Shown: one piece after another, positions 18,068 to 27,801 of the stretch
How positions within the stretch are numbered: the stretch's first letter is position 1
How the letters are laid out: each line of letters starts with the position of its first letter
DNA from: Bordetella genomosp. 13
GTDB taxonomy: Bacteria > Pseudomonadota > Gammaproteobacteria > Burkholderiales > Burkholderiaceae_B
Length of the DNA: 64,000 nt
Assembly (NCBI RefSeq): GCF_007679965.1
Contig: NZ_VEHL01000004.1
Span: 1-64,000, forward strand
Reading direction: 5' to 3'
Notes under the pieces: model-generated
What the model saw: the letters and a program-made list of their open reading frames with translations, nothing else
What the model was told of the DNA's origin: nothing
Databases searched by the model: none
Position numbers and translations under genes: made by a program

Positions 18068-18697
18068 TCAGTGGTAGAGGCCGTGCCGGGCGATGTAGCC
18101 GGCGACGGCGGGGTGGATGCCGGACGCAGCGGCGCCCTGCGCCAGCTGCTCGCGGATGTGGGAGGCCGACACGTCCATGGGCGAGAACGGCAGTTCCTGC
18201 AGCACGTGTCCATGGCCCCGCAGCCAGCGGGCCAGTTCGTCGGGCACGTGCAGCGCGGTGCCGGGACGCACGGCGACGGCCAGGTCGACCGTTGCGGCGA
18301 TGTCCTGCCAGGCGCGCCACGTGCAGAAATTGGCCAGTTGGTCGGCGCCCAGCAGCCAGACGTAGCGGCCAGGCGGCAGGGCACGCAGCGTGTCGATGGT
18401 GTAGGTGGCGCCGCCGCGCGCGATCTCGATGGGGTTTGCCACCAGGCCCGGATGGCCCGCGATGGCCAGCTCGAGCATGCGCAGGCGGTGCTCGGGCGCG
18501 GCCTTCAGGGGGGCGCGCTGCCAGGGATTGGCTGCGGGGATCAGCTGGACTTCGGCCAGCCCCAGCGACCGGATGGCAGCCTCGGCCAGCGCGACGTGCG
18601 CATCGTGCACGGGATCGAAGCTGCCGCCCAGCAGGCCGATGCGGCCCGCTGGGGCGTCTTCGCGCGACGGGCCGAGGGATGCGCCCACGGGGTTCAT
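18068..18697 (-). CDS. nadD: Nicotinate-nucleotide adenylyltransferase
   Basis: 209 residues from the chosen [18 protein letters not shown] near the N-terminus is the nucleotidyltransferase GGSFDPxHxxH motif, and [10 protein letters not shown] near the C-terminus corresponds to the SxTxIR motif. NadD adenylates nicotinate mononucleotide in NAD synthesis. An in-frame GTG at 18733 would add 12 residues; neither start has a clear ribosome binding site. It lies 55 bases after hemF and 57 bases before rsfS. Confidence 0.95.
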   Translation of the reverse strand: MNPVGASLGPSREDAPAGRIGLLGGSFDPVHDAHVALAEAAIRSLGLAEVQLIPAANPWQRAPLKAAPEHRLRMLELAIAGHPGLVANPIEIARGGATYTIDTLRALPPGRYVWLLGADQLANFCTWRAWQDIAATVDLAVAVRPGTALHVPDELARWLRGHGHVLQELPFSPMDVSASHIREQLAQGAAASGIHPAVAGYIARHGLYH

Positions 18698-18752
18698 GCC
18701 GCGGCCCAGGCGCGGCGCGGTGTCGATCCGCACGCGTGTCGGGGGCGCTGGC

Positions 18753-19667
18753 TCATGCCCAATCCCGTGGCGTCAGGTACGCGGCCAGTTCGCCTTCGGG
18801 GGTGCCGGCCTGCGGCTGCCAGTCGTAGCGCCAGCTGGCGATGGGCGGCATGGACAGCAGGATGGATTCCGTGCGGCCGCCGGACTGCAGGCCGAACAGC
18901 GTGCCGCGGTCGTAGACCAGGTTGAACTCGACGTAGCGGCCGCGCCGGTAGGCCTGGAAGTCGCGCTCGCGTTCGCCGTAGGGCAGGTCGCGGCGGCGCT
19001 CGACGATGGGCAGGTAGGCCCCCAGGAAACTGTCGCCCACCGAGCGCACCAGCGCGAACGAGGCGTCGAAGCCCGGTTCGTTGAGATCGTCGAAGAAGAT
19101 GCCGCCGATGCCGCGCGTCTCGTTGCGGTGCTTCAGGAAGAAGTACTCGTCGCACCAGCGCTTGTAGCGCGGATAGTAGTCGGTGCCATGCGGGGCCAGC
19201 GCGTCGCGGCAGGCCCGGTGGAAATGCCGGGCGTCTTCGGCGCGCGGATAGTAGGGCGTGAGGTCGAGCCCGCCGCCGAACCAGAACACGTCGCGCTCGT
19301 CGTGGCCGGGGCGCGCCGCGGCCAGGAACATGCGCACGTTCATGTGGGTGGTGGGCACGTGCGGATTGCGCGGATGCAGCACCATGGACACGCCCATGGC
19401 CTGCCAGGGGCGGCCGGCCAGCTCGGGCCGGTGCGCGCTGGCCGACGGCGGCAGCCGCGTGCCCATGACGTGGCTGAACAGCACGCCGCCGCGCTCGAGC
19501 AACTGGCCGCCCTCGATCAGCCGCGAGATGCCGCCGCCGCCCTCCGGGCGCTGCCACTCGTCGGCGCGGAAGGGCTCGCCGCCCGCCTGCTCGAGCGCCT
19601 GCACGATGCGGGTCTGCAGGCCGGTGAAGTAGTCGCGGACGTCGGTGGCGGAAACGGCTTCGGTCAT
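18753..19667 (-). CDS. hemF: Oxygen-dependent coproporphyrinogen III oxidase
   Basis: 304 residues, usual length for HemF. Conserved blocks include [45 protein letters not shown], and [29 protein letters not shown] at the C-terminus. It converts coproporphyrinogen III to protoporphyrinogen IX with oxygen, in the cytosol. It follows purD by 19 bases and precedes nadD on the same strand. Confidence 0.97.
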   Translation of the reverse strand: MTEAVSATDVRDYFTGLQTRIVQALEQAGGEPFRADEWQRPEGGGGISRLIEGGQLLERGGVLFSHVMGTRLPPSASAHRPELAGRPWQAMGVSMVLHPRNPHVPTTHMNVRMFLAAARPGHDERDVFWFGGGLDLTPYYPRAEDARHFHRACRDALAPHGTDYYPRYKRWCDEYFFLKHRNETRGIGGIFFDDLNEPGFDASFALVRSVGDSFLGAYLPIVERRRDLPYGERERDFQAYRRGRYVEFNLVYDRGTLFGLQSGGRTESILLSMPPIASWRYDWQPQAGTPEGELAAYLTPRDWA

Positions 19668-19686
19668 GGAGCGGCGACGGGAACGG

Positions 19687-20985
19687 CTAGCGCGGCTTCT
19701 GCTGCGAGGGCTTCAGGGCGCGCCAACCGATGTCGCCGCGGTACTGGCGTCCATCGAAATGGATGCCCGACACGGTTTCGTAGGCGCGGTCGCGCGCGAT
19801 GCGGATCGAGTCGCCCAGCGCGGTGACGCACAGCACGCGGCCGCCCGACGTCTGCACCTGGCCGTTCTCGCGCTTGGTGGCCGCGTGGAAGACCATGCGG
19901 TCGTCGGCATCGGCGGGCAGGCCGTTGATGACGTCGCCCGTGCGCGGCGTGCCCGGGTAGTTGTGCGCGGCCAGCACCACGCCCAGGGCGGTGCGGCGGT
20001 CCCAGACGATATCGGCCTGGTCCAGCGTGCCATCCACCGCGTGCTCGAGCGCGTCCAGCAGGTCGCTCTTGATGCGCATCATGATGGGCTGGGTTTCCGG
20101 GTCGCCCATGCGGCAGTTGAATTCCAGCGTCTTGATGGTACGGTCGGGGCTGTCGCCGGGGGCGATCATCAGGCCCGCGTACAGGAAGCCGGTGTACGGG
20201 ATGCCGTCGCGCGCCATGCCCTGCACGGTCGGCAGGATGATCTCGCGCATGATGCGGTGGTGCAGTTCCGGCGTGACGATGGGCGCGGGCGAATAGGCGC
20301 CCATGCCGCCCGTGTTGGGGCCGGCGTCGCCGTCCTGCAGGCGCTTGTGGTCCTGACTGGTGGCCAGGGCCAGCACGTGGCGGCCGTCGCACATGACGAT
20401 GAAGCTGGCTTCCTCGCCGGTGAGGAATTCCTCGATGACCACGCGGGCGCCCGCGGCGCCCAGCGAGCCGTCGCCCAGCATGGCGTCGATGGCGTCGTGG
20501 GCTTCGTCGGCAGTCATGGCGACCACCACGCCCTTGCCGGCGGCCAGGCCGTCGGCCTTGATGACGATGGGCGCGCCCTGCTGGTCGACGTAGGCGTGCG
20601 CCTCTGCCGGATCGGTGAAGGTGGCGTACGCGGCCGTGGGAATGCCATGGCGGATCATGAAGGCCTTGGCGTAGTCCTTCGAGCTTTCCAGCTGGGCGGC
20701 GGCGCGCGTGGGGCCGAAGATCTTCAGGCCGCGCGCGCGGAACACGTCGACCACGCCGGCGGCCAGCGGCGCCTCGGGGCCCACCACGGTGAGCGAGACG
20801 CCGTTCTGCTGGACGAAGTCGGCCAGTTCCTCGGGGCTGGCGAGAGCCACGTTCTCGAGCAGGTCGCCCTGTTCGGTGCCGCCATTGCCGGGAGCGACAT
20901 AGACCTTGTGGACGCGGGGCGAACGTGCGAGCCGCCAGGCGAGGGCGTGTTCGCGGCCGCCCGAGCCGATAACCAGGAGTTTCAT
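19687..20985 (-). CDS. purD: Phosphoribosylamine-glycine ligase
   Basis: 432 residues. [20 protein letters not shown] is the typical N-terminus, [12 protein letters not shown] and [23 protein letters not shown] are ATP-grasp blocks, and [12 protein letters not shown] carries Mg ligands. PurD catalyses the second step of purine synthesis (5-phosphoribosylamine plus glycine to GAR). It lies about 130 bases after yebC and just before hemF. Confidence 0.98.
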   Translation of the reverse strand: MKLLVIGSGGREHALAWRLARSPRVHKVYVAPGNGGTEQGDLLENVALASPEELADFVQQNGVSLTVVGPEAPLAAGVVDVFRARGLKIFGPTRAAAQLESSKDYAKAFMIRHGIPTAAYATFTDPAEAHAYVDQQGAPIVIKADGLAAGKGVVVAMTADEAHDAIDAMLGDGSLGAAGARVVIEEFLTGEEASFIVMCDGRHVLALATSQDHKRLQDGDAGPNTGGMGAYSPAPIVTPELHHRIMREIILPTVQGMARDGIPYTGFLYAGLMIAPGDSPDRTIKTLEFNCRMGDPETQPIMMRIKSDLLDALEHAVDGTLDQADIVWDRRTALGVVLAAHNYPGTPRTGDVINGLPADADDRMVFHAATKRENGQVQTSGGRVLCVTALGDSIRIARDRAYETVSGIHFDGRQYRGDIGWRALKPSQQKPR

Positions 20986-21115
20986 GAGAATAATGTGGTG
21001 ATGCGTGAGGTTGCCACTTCGGCCCGCAGTGGAATAGTCGCCTGGCCGGTCTTCGCCGGCCGGGCTGGTCCGCCAGCGTTGCGCGGCACCCCTAGCCGCC
21101 GCAGCGCCGCCCGCT

Positions 21116-21847
21116 TCATTGCGCTTCGTCGAACACGACGTTGGTGTAGACGTCCTGCACGTCGTCCAGGCCTTCCAGGGCGTCGAGCAGTTTCTGCATC
21201 TTCACGGCGTCCTCGCCGGCCAGTTCCGTTTCGTTCAACGCCTTCATGACGATGCCGTCGACCTCGGCCTTCAGGCCGGCGGCGTCGAAGGCCTGGCGTA
21301 CCGCGGCATAGTCGGCCGGGGCGCACAGCACTTCGATGACGCCTTCGTCGTCGGTGGCGACGTCCTCGGCGCCAGCTTCGAGGGCAGTCTCCATGACCTG
21401 ATCCTCGGAGGTGCCGGGGGCGAACACGAACTGGCCGCAATGCTTGAACATGAACGCGACCGAGCCTTCCTGGCCCAGGTTGCCGCCGTTCTTGGCGAAT
21501 GCGTGGCGCACTTCGGCCACGGTGCGGGTGCGGTTGTCCGTCATGCATTCGACGATGACGGCCGCGCCGCCCACGCCGTAGCCTTCGTAGCGGACTTCCT
21601 CGTAATTGGTGCCGTCGGCGCCGCCCGCGCCGCGCTGGATGGCGCGCTGGACGTTGTCCTTGGGCATGTTGGCGTCGGTGGCCTTGTCCCAGGCCAGGCG
21701 CAGGCGCGGATTGCTGTCCGGATCGGGGCCGCCGGCACGGGCGGCGACGGTGATCTCACGGATGATCTTGGTCCAGAGCTTGCCCCGCTTGGCGTCCTGG
21801 CGGCCCTTGCGGTGCTGGATATTGGCCCATTTGCTATGTCCGGCCAT
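21116..21847 (-). CDS. yebC: YebC/PmpR-family protein (TACO1 type)
   Basis: 243 residues, standard family length. [42 protein letters not shown] and [19 protein letters not shown] are diagnostic. Family members bind DNA as regulators in some species and help ribosomes through proline stretches in others, so the role here is open. It is the first gene on the minus-strand housekeeping block. Confidence 0.96.
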   Translation of the reverse strand: MAGHSKWANIQHRKGRQDAKRGKLWTKIIREITVAARAGGPDPDSNPRLRLAWDKATDANMPKDNVQRAIQRGAGGADGTNYEEVRYEGYGVGGAAVIVECMTDNRTRTVAEVRHAFAKNGGNLGQEGSVAFMFKHCGQFVFAPGTSEDQVMETALEAGAEDVATDDEGVIEVLCAPADYAAVRQAFDAAGLKAEVDGIVMKALNETELAGEDAVKMQKLLDALEGLDDVQDVYTNVVFDEAQ

Positions 21848-21990
21848 GGTTACTCTTATCTAATAATGGTGTCAAAGAACGTTATTTTAGCCTGCCCGAC
21901 CCTGCAACGCCGTCCGGAGTGTGTCGCGCGCGCCACGCCCGCCGGGTCTACACTTGCGCCACCGTTGCCGCCCCTATGGAGTGAACGCCC

Positions 21991-23520
21991 ATGAACGCCC
22001 CCCTCGTCGTCGCCCGCAACGCCCAGGCCGAGCTGGCGCTGCTGCCCGCCCTGGCCAACCGCCACGGCTGCATCACCGGCGCCACCGGCACCGGCAAGAC
22101 GGTCACGCTGCAGGTGCTGGCCGAGCAGTTCTCGCGCCAGGGCACGCCGGTCTTCATGGCCGACGTCAAGGGAGACCTGACCGGGATCTCGCAGGCGGGC
22201 GCCGGTTCGCCCAAGCTGCAGGAGCGGCTGCAGAAGCTGGGACTGCCCGAGCCGGCCTGGGGCGCCAGCCCCGTGGCGCTGTGGGACGTGTTCGGCAAGC
22301 AGGGGCTGCCGGTGCGCGCCACCGTGTCCGACATGGGGCCGCTGCTGCTGTCGCGCATGCTGGAATTGAACGACACGCAGGAAGGCGTGCTGACGCTGGT
22401 GTTCCGGGTGGCCGACGACGAAGGCCAGCTGCTGCTGGACCTGAAGGACCTGCGCGCGATGCTGCAGGACGTGGCCGACCGCGCCGCGGCCCTGAAGACG
22501 CGCTACGGCAACGTGTCGTCCGCCTCGGTGGGCGCGATCCAGCGCAGCCTGCTGCGCCTGGAGTCGCAGGGCGCCGACCGGTTCTTCGGCGAGCCCATGC
22601 TGGAAGTGGCCGACCTGATGCGCACCGATGCGCAGGGCCGCGGCATCGTCAACATCCTGGCGGCCGACCAGCTGATGCAGGCGCCGCGCCTGTACGGCGT
22701 GTTTCTGCTGTGGCTGCTGGCCGAGCTGTTCGAGAAGCTGCCCGAGGTGGGCGACGTGGCCCAGCCGAAGCTGGTGTTCTTCTTCGACGAGGCGCACCTG
22801 CTGTTCAAGGACGCCCCGCAGGCCTTGCTGGAGAAGATCGAGCAGGTGGTGCGGCTGGTGCGCTCCAAGGGCGTGGGCGTGTATTTCGTCACGCAGAACC
22901 CGCTGGACATCCCGGACACCGTGCTGGGCCAGCTGGGCAACCGCGTGCAGCATGCGCTGCGCGCCTTCACGCCGCGCGACCAGAAGGCCGTGCGCACGGC
23001 CGCGCAGACCATGCGGCCGAATCCGGGCCTGGACATCGAGGCCGCGATCACCGAGCTGGGCGTGGGCGAGGCGCTGGTGTCGCTGCTGGACGAGAAGGGC
23101 CGGCCGATGCCGACCGAGCGTGCCTGGATCATGCCGCCGGGCAGCCGCATCGGTCCCGCCACCGACGCCGAGCGCCAGGCGCTGCGCCAGGGCAATGCAT
23201 TGGCCGCGAAGTACGAGCAGGCGGTCGACCGGGAGTCGGCGTACGAGGTGCTGACGGCGCGAGCGGCGTCGGACGCGCCTGTCGGCAGCAGCGCTGGCAG
23301 GGCGCCCACGGGCAGGACGGCGCCCACGACGGCCGCGCCGAAGGAAGAAGAGGGCGGCCTGATGAAGAGCGTGAACGAAGTGCTGTTCGGCTCGGTGGGC
23401 CCGCGCGGCGGGCGCCGCGACGGCGTGGTGCAGTCGGTGGCCAAGAGCACCGCGCGCTCGGTGGCGCGCGAACTGGTGCGCGGGGTGCTGGGGTCGTTGC
23501 TGGGATCGCGGCGGCGCTAG
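21991..23520 (+). CDS. HerA-like ATPase of the DUF853/YjgR family
   Basis: A 509-residue cytosolic P-loop ATPase. Walker A is [11 protein letters not shown] near residue 30, Walker B is [11 protein letters not shown] (about 261-271), and [19 protein letters not shown] follows as in HerA/FtsK-like motors. The C-terminus (about 425-509) is a low-complexity linker plus a basic tail with several RSVAR-type repeats. The family is widespread and called a putative helicase, but its cellular role is not established. GGAG lies before the ATG at 21991. It stands alone, convergent with the IclR gene; a GC hairpin without T-run (23538-23544/23552-23558) lies between them. Confidence 0.9.
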   Translation: MNAPLVVARNAQAELALLPALANRHGCITGATGTGKTVTLQVLAEQFSRQGTPVFMADVKGDLTGISQAGAGSPKLQERLQKLGLPEPAWGASPVALWDVFGKQGLPVRATVSDMGPLLLSRMLELNDTQEGVLTLVFRVADDEGQLLLDLKDLRAMLQDVADRAAALKTRYGNVSSASVGAIQRSLLRLESQGADRFFGEPMLEVADLMRTDAQGRGIVNILAADQLMQAPRLYGVFLLWLLAELFEKLPEVGDVAQPKLVFFFDEAHLLFKDAPQALLEKIEQVVRLVRSKGVGVYFVTQNPLDIPDTVLGQLGNRVQHALRAFTPRDQKAVRTAAQTMRPNPGLDIEAAITELGVGEALVSLLDEKGRPMPTERAWIMPPGSRIGPATDAERQALRQGNALAAKYEQAVDRESAYEVLTARAASDAPVGSSAGRAPTGRTAPTTAAPKEEEGGLMKSVNEVLFGSVGPRGGRRDGVVQSVAKSTARSVARELVRGVLGSLLGSRRR

Positions 23521-23560
23521 ACGGGCCACCGCCATCGGGCGGGCACCTGGCGCCCGCCGT

Positions 23561-24346
23561 TCACGACCAACCCAGCTGCCGTGTCAACGTCGCCGCTGCG
23601 TCGCGCAGCAGGGCGATCAGTGCCTCCTGCTTGGCCGGGTCGTAGCGGAAGTCGGGAATCGTCAGCGTCAGATTGCCGCGTATTTCGCCTTGCCTGTCGA
23701 AGAAGGGCACCGACAGCCCGAAGGCGCCCGGCGCGCGCTCGGAAAAGCTGGCCGCGTAGCCTCGCTCGCGGATGGCCCGCAGCGCCGACAGCAGTTCGTC
23801 CTTGTCCAGGGGCCGCTGGTCCAGCGGCGAGGGCTCGGCGCGCTGCACCACCACGTCGATCTCTTCCTCGCTGAGGAAAGCCAGCAGCGAACGTCCCGCC
23901 GAGCCCCATGCCAGCGTCGCCAGTTGGTTTTTCTCGATGCGGTAGCGCAGCGGATGCGCGGGCGACGCCGATCCCGTGAAGAACATCTTCAGCTCGTTGC
24001 GCACCAGCAAGGTCAACAGCACCGTTTCATCGGTCTGGTCGCGCAAGGCCTGCAGGATGGGGTCGCCGATCTGGTTGATGGGGATCTCGGCCGCCAGCCG
24101 TCCGGCCAGCCGGTGCAGCTCGATGCCCGGCATGTACTGGCCTTCCTCGTCCTGCGTGACGAAGTTCAGCGGCTTGCACAGATTCAACAGCCGATGCGTG
24201 GTGCCGCGCGGCAGGTTCAGGCTGCGCGCCAACTCGTTCAACCCCCAGCGGTCCTTCTCCGCGAAACGCGCAAGGATGCGCAGGACCCGGTTCACGGTGC
24301 CGTTGTCGGCATCCGCGGCGGGCGGGGGCGATTCTGATCGTTTCAT
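23561..24346 (-). CDS. IclR-family regulator of the adjacent catabolic operon
   Basis: A 261-residue IclR-type regulator. The winged helix is at about residues 15-80 (VNRVLRILARFAEKDRWGLNELARSL), followed by a GAF-like effector domain containing GSAGRSLLAF. It is divergent from the MmgE/PrpD gene, and the shared 177-base region holds two copies of a 16-base dyad (24400-24415 and 24420-24435) that probably serve as its operators. One overlaps a TATAAT (24392-24397, minus strand), consistent with autorepression. A TTG at 24409 keeps the frame open upstream but lies inside the operator. Confidence 0.9.
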   Translation of the reverse strand: MKRSESPPPAADADNGTVNRVLRILARFAEKDRWGLNELARSLNLPRGTTHRLLNLCKPLNFVTQDEEGQYMPGIELHRLAGRLAAEIPINQIGDPILQALRDQTDETVLLTLLVRNELKMFFTGSASPAHPLRYRIEKNQLATLAWGSAGRSLLAFLSEEEIDVVVQRAEPSPLDQRPLDKDELLSALRAIRERGYAASFSERAPGAFGLSVPFFDRQGEIRGNLTLTIPDFRYDPAKQEALIALLRDAAATLTRQLGWS

Positions 24347-24399
24347 GGACACCGGATTTCGGGCGGGGAGATTGACATTTTCCAGGACACAATTATATA

Positions 24400-24435
24400 G
24401 TTCGATCAACGGAACTATGGTTCGTTAATCGGAAC
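24400..24435. promoter_or_regulatory. Tandem IclR-type operators
   Basis: Two 16-base dyads, GTTCGATCAACGGAAC (24400-24415) and GTTCGTTAATCGGAAC (24420-24435), start 20 bases apart, so both face the same side of the helix. Each has GTTC and GAAC half-sites. They lie between the divergent IclR and MmgE/PrpD genes and next to a minus-strand -10 sequence. Confidence 0.75.
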
Positions 24436-24523
24436 AGTTCAGGCGGAACTGGTCAAAGCGCGGCAATGACCGCGCGGCCGAGCCCCCGTCGCGCACCGGG
24501 GCAAGGAACAAGGAGACACGCGC

Positions 24524-25903
24524 ATGCATGCAACAGCGACGCCGCACGCCGCGGCACAGCCTGAGGCCACGCCAGCACGCCCGGATTCCGTGGCCGAACA
24601 ATGGGCGGCTTTCATCCAGGGCACGGCATTGCGCGACCTGCCCGCCGATACCATCGCGCGGGCCAAGTCGCGCCTGCTGGACGCGCTGGCGACGGCGCTG
24701 GCCGCCCGCGATCTGCCGGTGCCCGCCGTGGCGCGCCGCTTCGCGGGGGGCAGGCAAGGGCCGGCATCGGTTATCGGCCATCCCGAGCGGTTGCCCGCGG
24801 GGGATGCGGCGTTCGTCAATGCCACTCTGGTCAACGGCTGCACCCATGACGACTTCCTGGCCAAGTCGCATCCGGGCGCGGTCGTGGTGCCGGCGGCGCT
24901 GGCGATGGGCGAGGCGCACGCGGGCAGCGGCGCGGCGTTGCTGGCCTCCATCGTGCTGGGCTACGACGTCGTGGCGCGCGCCTATCTGGGGGCGCCCGGC
25001 ATGCTGCCGGCGTTTCGCGGCACCGGCGTGGCCGGCGCCATCGGCGCGGCCGCCGCGGCCGGCAAGATGTTGGACCTGGACCGGCCGGGGCTGGTGAACG
25101 CGCTGGGCTGCGCGGCCATGTTCGCCTCGGGCTTCGGCGAGGGGTTCCGGTCGGGCACCATGGACGTCAAGCTGAATGTGGGCTGGGCCAGCCGCATCGG
25201 CGTGTCGGCGGCCGAGCTGGCCGCCGCCGGCGCCACCGCGTCCCCATTGGCGTTCGAAGGCGAATCGGGATACTTCCGCGCCTTCGGACGCGGCGTCGAG
25301 CACGCCGCGCAGGCCACGCGCGGCCTGGGCCAGCGCTTCCTCATCGACGAGACGGTCTACAAGGAGCGGCCCGTCTGCATCTTCGTGCAGACGCCGGTGC
25401 ACCTGGCGCTGGCGCTGCGTGAGCGCCACGGCCTGGCGCCCTCGCGCATCGAGCGCGTGGCGATACGCGCGCCGCTGCCGACGCTTACCAATCCCGGCTA
25501 CACCAACGTGGCGCCGTTCCTGGCGCCCCTGCAGGCCCGCATCAGCGCGCGCTTCACGGTGGCGGCCGCCTTGCTGGGCCGGCCGGTCGACCAATACGCC
25601 TACTACGACAACGTGGACGACGCCGAGGTGCTGGCGCTGGCCGAGCGGATCGAACTGCTCGAACCCGGCGCCGGCCAGGATGGCCGGGTGGACGTCGAGG
25701 TGACCTGCGCGGGCGCCTCTTACCAGGCCAGCGGCCTGGAGATGGACAGCCTGACGCCGACCGCCGACAAGGTGGCCGCCAAGTTCCGGCGCCTGACCGC
25801 GCATCTGCCCGAAGACCGCGCTGACGCCGTGCTGCGCATGGTGGACGAGCTGGAAAGCGTGCCGCACGTCGGCGCTCTCATGGCCCTGTTGCGGGCCGAA
25901 TAA
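24524..25903 (+). CDS. MmgE/PrpD-family protein
   Basis: A 459-residue cytosolic protein of the MmgE/PrpD family, which includes 2-methylcitrate dehydratase, cis-aconitate decarboxylase and several enzymes of unknown substrate. Typical segments are FVNATLVNGCTHDDFL, with the HDD acid/base block, VLGYDVVARAYLGAP, AAAAAGKMLDLD and EGFRSGTMDVKLNVGWAS. AAGGAG precedes the ATG. It is the first gene of a seven-gene operon under the divergent IclR regulator. No propionate genes are present, so a methylcitrate role is unlikely; it may dehydrate or isomerise a hydroxy-acid in the unknown pathway. Confidence 0.9.
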   Translation: MHATATPHAAAQPEATPARPDSVAEQWAAFIQGTALRDLPADTIARAKSRLLDALATALAARDLPVPAVARRFAGGRQGPASVIGHPERLPAGDAAFVNATLVNGCTHDDFLAKSHPGAVVVPAALAMGEAHAGSGAALLASIVLGYDVVARAYLGAPGMLPAFRGTGVAGAIGAAAAAGKMLDLDRPGLVNALGCAAMFASGFGEGFRSGTMDVKLNVGWASRIGVSAAELAAAGATASPLAFEGESGYFRAFGRGVEHAAQATRGLGQRFLIDETVYKERPVCIFVQTPVHLALALRERHGLAPSRIERVAIRAPLPTLTNPGYTNVAPFLAPLQARISARFTVAAALLGRPVDQYAYYDNVDDAEVLALAERIELLEPGAGQDGRVDVEVTCAGASYQASGLEMDSLTPTADKVAAKFRRLTAHLPEDRADAVLRMVDELESVPHVGALMALLRAE

Positions 25904-25927
25904 CTAGAAACTCCAGGAGACAACATC

Positions 25928-26893
25928 ATGAAATTCGTCAGCCATGCGATGGCGGGGCTGTTCGCGTGCGTCGTCGGCGTGGCCGCGCATGCCGCCGGGT
26001 ATCCGGACAAGCCCGTGCGGGTTATCGTGCCCTTCCCGCCGGGCGGATCCACCGACGTGGTCACGCGCATCGTCGTGGCCAAGGCGCAGGAACTGCTCGG
26101 CCAGAACATCATCGTGGAGAACCGCGGCGGCGCGGGCAGCATCATCGGTTCGGACTTCGTCGCCAAGGCGCCGCCCGACGGCTACACCCTGCTGGTGGGG
26201 CAGACGGCGTTCTCCGTCAACGCCTCGCTGCGCGAACAATTGCCCTACGACACCATCAAGGATTTCACGTCGATCGCGCTGCTGGCGGACCATCCGGGCG
26301 TGTTCCTGGCCCAGCACCAGAAGCCGTACGACACCTTCCAGGAATTCATCGCCTATGCCCGCGCCAATCCCGGCAAGGTGGTGTATTCGTCGGCGGGCAC
26401 CGGCAGTTGGCCGCACCTGGCCATGACCATGCTGGCCAACCAGGCCGGCCTGCAGATGGTGCATGTGCCGTACCAGGGCACGGGCCCGGCCAAGGCTGAC
26501 CTGATCGCCGGCCGAGTGGACACCAAGATCGAGGCCTACGCCACGTCGATGGGCATGGTCAAGGAAGGCAAGCTGAAGGTGCTGGCCGTGACCAGCGCCG
26601 AGCGCGACCCGGTGCTGCCCGACGTGCCCACCATCGCCGAACTGGGCTATCCGGGCTACGAGACGTCCTATTGGATCGGCATGCTGGGGCCGGCCGGGCT
26701 GCCTCCGGACGTGCGGGCCAAGCTGGAGAAGGTCTTCATGGACGCGGTGAACGATCCGCAGGTCAAGCAGAAGATCACCCAGCAGACCATCCATCCGCAC
26801 GCGGCCGACGGCAAGGCGCTGGACGCCTTGATCCACAAGGAAATCGATAAGTGGGCGGCGGTCATCAAGGCCGGCAACATCGACAAGCAATGA
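25928..26893 (+). CDS. Bug/TctC-family periplasmic binding protein
   Basis: A 321-residue periplasmic solute-binding protein with a signal peptide cleaved after AHA (about residue 20). YPDKPVRVIVPFPPGGSTDVVTRIV and the GSWPHLAMTMLANQAGLQMVHVPYQGTGPAKADLIAGRVD block are typical of the Bug receptors expanded in Bordetella and relatives. It should bind the organic acid or amide used by this operon; no TctAB permease is encoded nearby. The gene starts 24 bases after the MmgE/PrpD gene and overlaps the next gene by four bases. Confidence 0.93.
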   Translation: MKFVSHAMAGLFACVVGVAAHAAGYPDKPVRVIVPFPPGGSTDVVTRIVVAKAQELLGQNIIVENRGGAGSIIGSDFVAKAPPDGYTLLVGQTAFSVNASLREQLPYDTIKDFTSIALLADHPGVFLAQHQKPYDTFQEFIAYARANPGKVVYSSAGTGSWPHLAMTMLANQAGLQMVHVPYQGTGPAKADLIAGRVDTKIEAYATSMGMVKEGKLKVLAVTSAERDPVLPDVPTIAELGYPGYETSYWIGMLGPAGLPPDVRAKLEKVFMDAVNDPQVKQKITQQTIHPHAADGKALDALIHKEIDKWAAVIKAGNIDKQ

Positions 26894-27801
26894 GGCTGCA
26901 AGCGCCCATGAGGTCCATCGACATGCATCCGCACAACGAGCACGGCCAACGCTATGCGGCGGCGCGCCGCCACGCCGAACGCGCGACGGTGGCGCCCGGC
27001 ATCGACATCGCCTATGTGGTGGACGACCATACCGACGGCTGGCGGCAGGCGCCGGTCGTGATGCTACTGCACGGCATCGCCGAGTCGGCCGAGGCCTTCG
27101 CGGGCTGGGTGCCGCAGTTGGCGCGGCGCTGCCGCGTCGTGCGCGTCGACCTGCGCGGCTACGGCCTGTCCACGCCGGTGGACGAGCACGAAGCGTTGTC
27201 GATCGAGGCGCTGGCCGACGACATCGACGCGCTGGCCGGCCAGTTCGGCGCGGACATCCACGTGGTGGGGGCCAAGCTGGGCGCGCAGGTGGCCCTGGAA
27301 CTGGCGCAGCGCCGCGTGCCGTGGATGGCCTCGCTGACCCTGGCAGGCGTGCTGATCTCGCCGGGCGGCGCGCTCGGGAAGTGGGTCGAGGACTGGCTCG
27401 GCCTGGTCGAGCGCGCAGGCGTGCGCGGCTGGGCGCAGGCCACCATGCCGGGCCGCATGGGCAGCGCCCTGTCGCCCGAGGGCACCGCATGGTGGACCGA
27501 CTACATGGGATGGGCGCCGGCCGGTACGGTCAAGGCCTGCTTCCGCATGCTGCCGCGCCTAGCCGAACCGGCGCGCCTGGAAGCCATACGCTGCCCCACG
27601 CAGGTCATCGTGGCCGTGCAGCCGCCGCGGCCCGGCGCGTACGACCAGCGCCAGTCGGTGGCGGAGGTGTCCCGCTGGCAAAGCCGAATTCCGGGATCGG
27701 AACTGGTCGAGCTGCAGGCCGATTCCTATCACATCGCCGCCACGCATCCCGATGCGTGCGCGGCCATCGCTCTGCGTTTTATCGAAAGGATTTCATCATG
27801 A
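26890..27801 (+). CDS. Alpha/beta-hydrolase-fold protein lacking the nucleophilic Ser
   Basis: A 303-residue alpha/beta hydrolase. VVMLLHGIAESAEAF (oxyanion-hole HG) and VVRVDLRGYGLSTP are normal, and a candidate catalytic His sits in DSYHIAATHP near the C-terminus. The nucleophile elbow reads VVGAKLGAQ, so the expected Ser of G-x-S-x-G is Lys129 (AAG at 27274-27276). Ordinary serine esterase or lactonase chemistry is therefore unlikely; it could be a cofactor-independent lyase, a binding protein or a pseudoenzyme. The ATG at 26890 overlaps the Bug stop (ATGA); an ATG at 26908 is an alternative. Its own stop overlaps the next start. Confidence 0.85.
   Translation: MRLQAPMRSIDMHPHNEHGQRYAAARRHAERATVAPGIDIAYVVDDHTDGWRQAPVVMLLHGIAESAEAFAGWVPQLARRCRVVRVDLRGYGLSTPVDEHEALSIEALADDIDALAGQFGADIHVVGAKLGAQVALELAQRRVPWMASLTLAGVLISPGGALGKWVEDWLGLVERAGVRGWAQATMPGRMGSALSPEGTAWWTDYMGWAPAGTVKACFRMLPRLAEPARLEAIRCPTQVIVAVQPPRPGAYDQRQSVAEVSRWQSRIPGSELVELQADSYHIAATHPDACAAIALRFIERISS

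Noticed and set aside
24524-25903. 2-methylcitrate dehydratase (prpD)
   Set aside because: No prpB, prpC or acnD neighbours; the gene lies with unrelated catabolic genes, so only the family name is supported.
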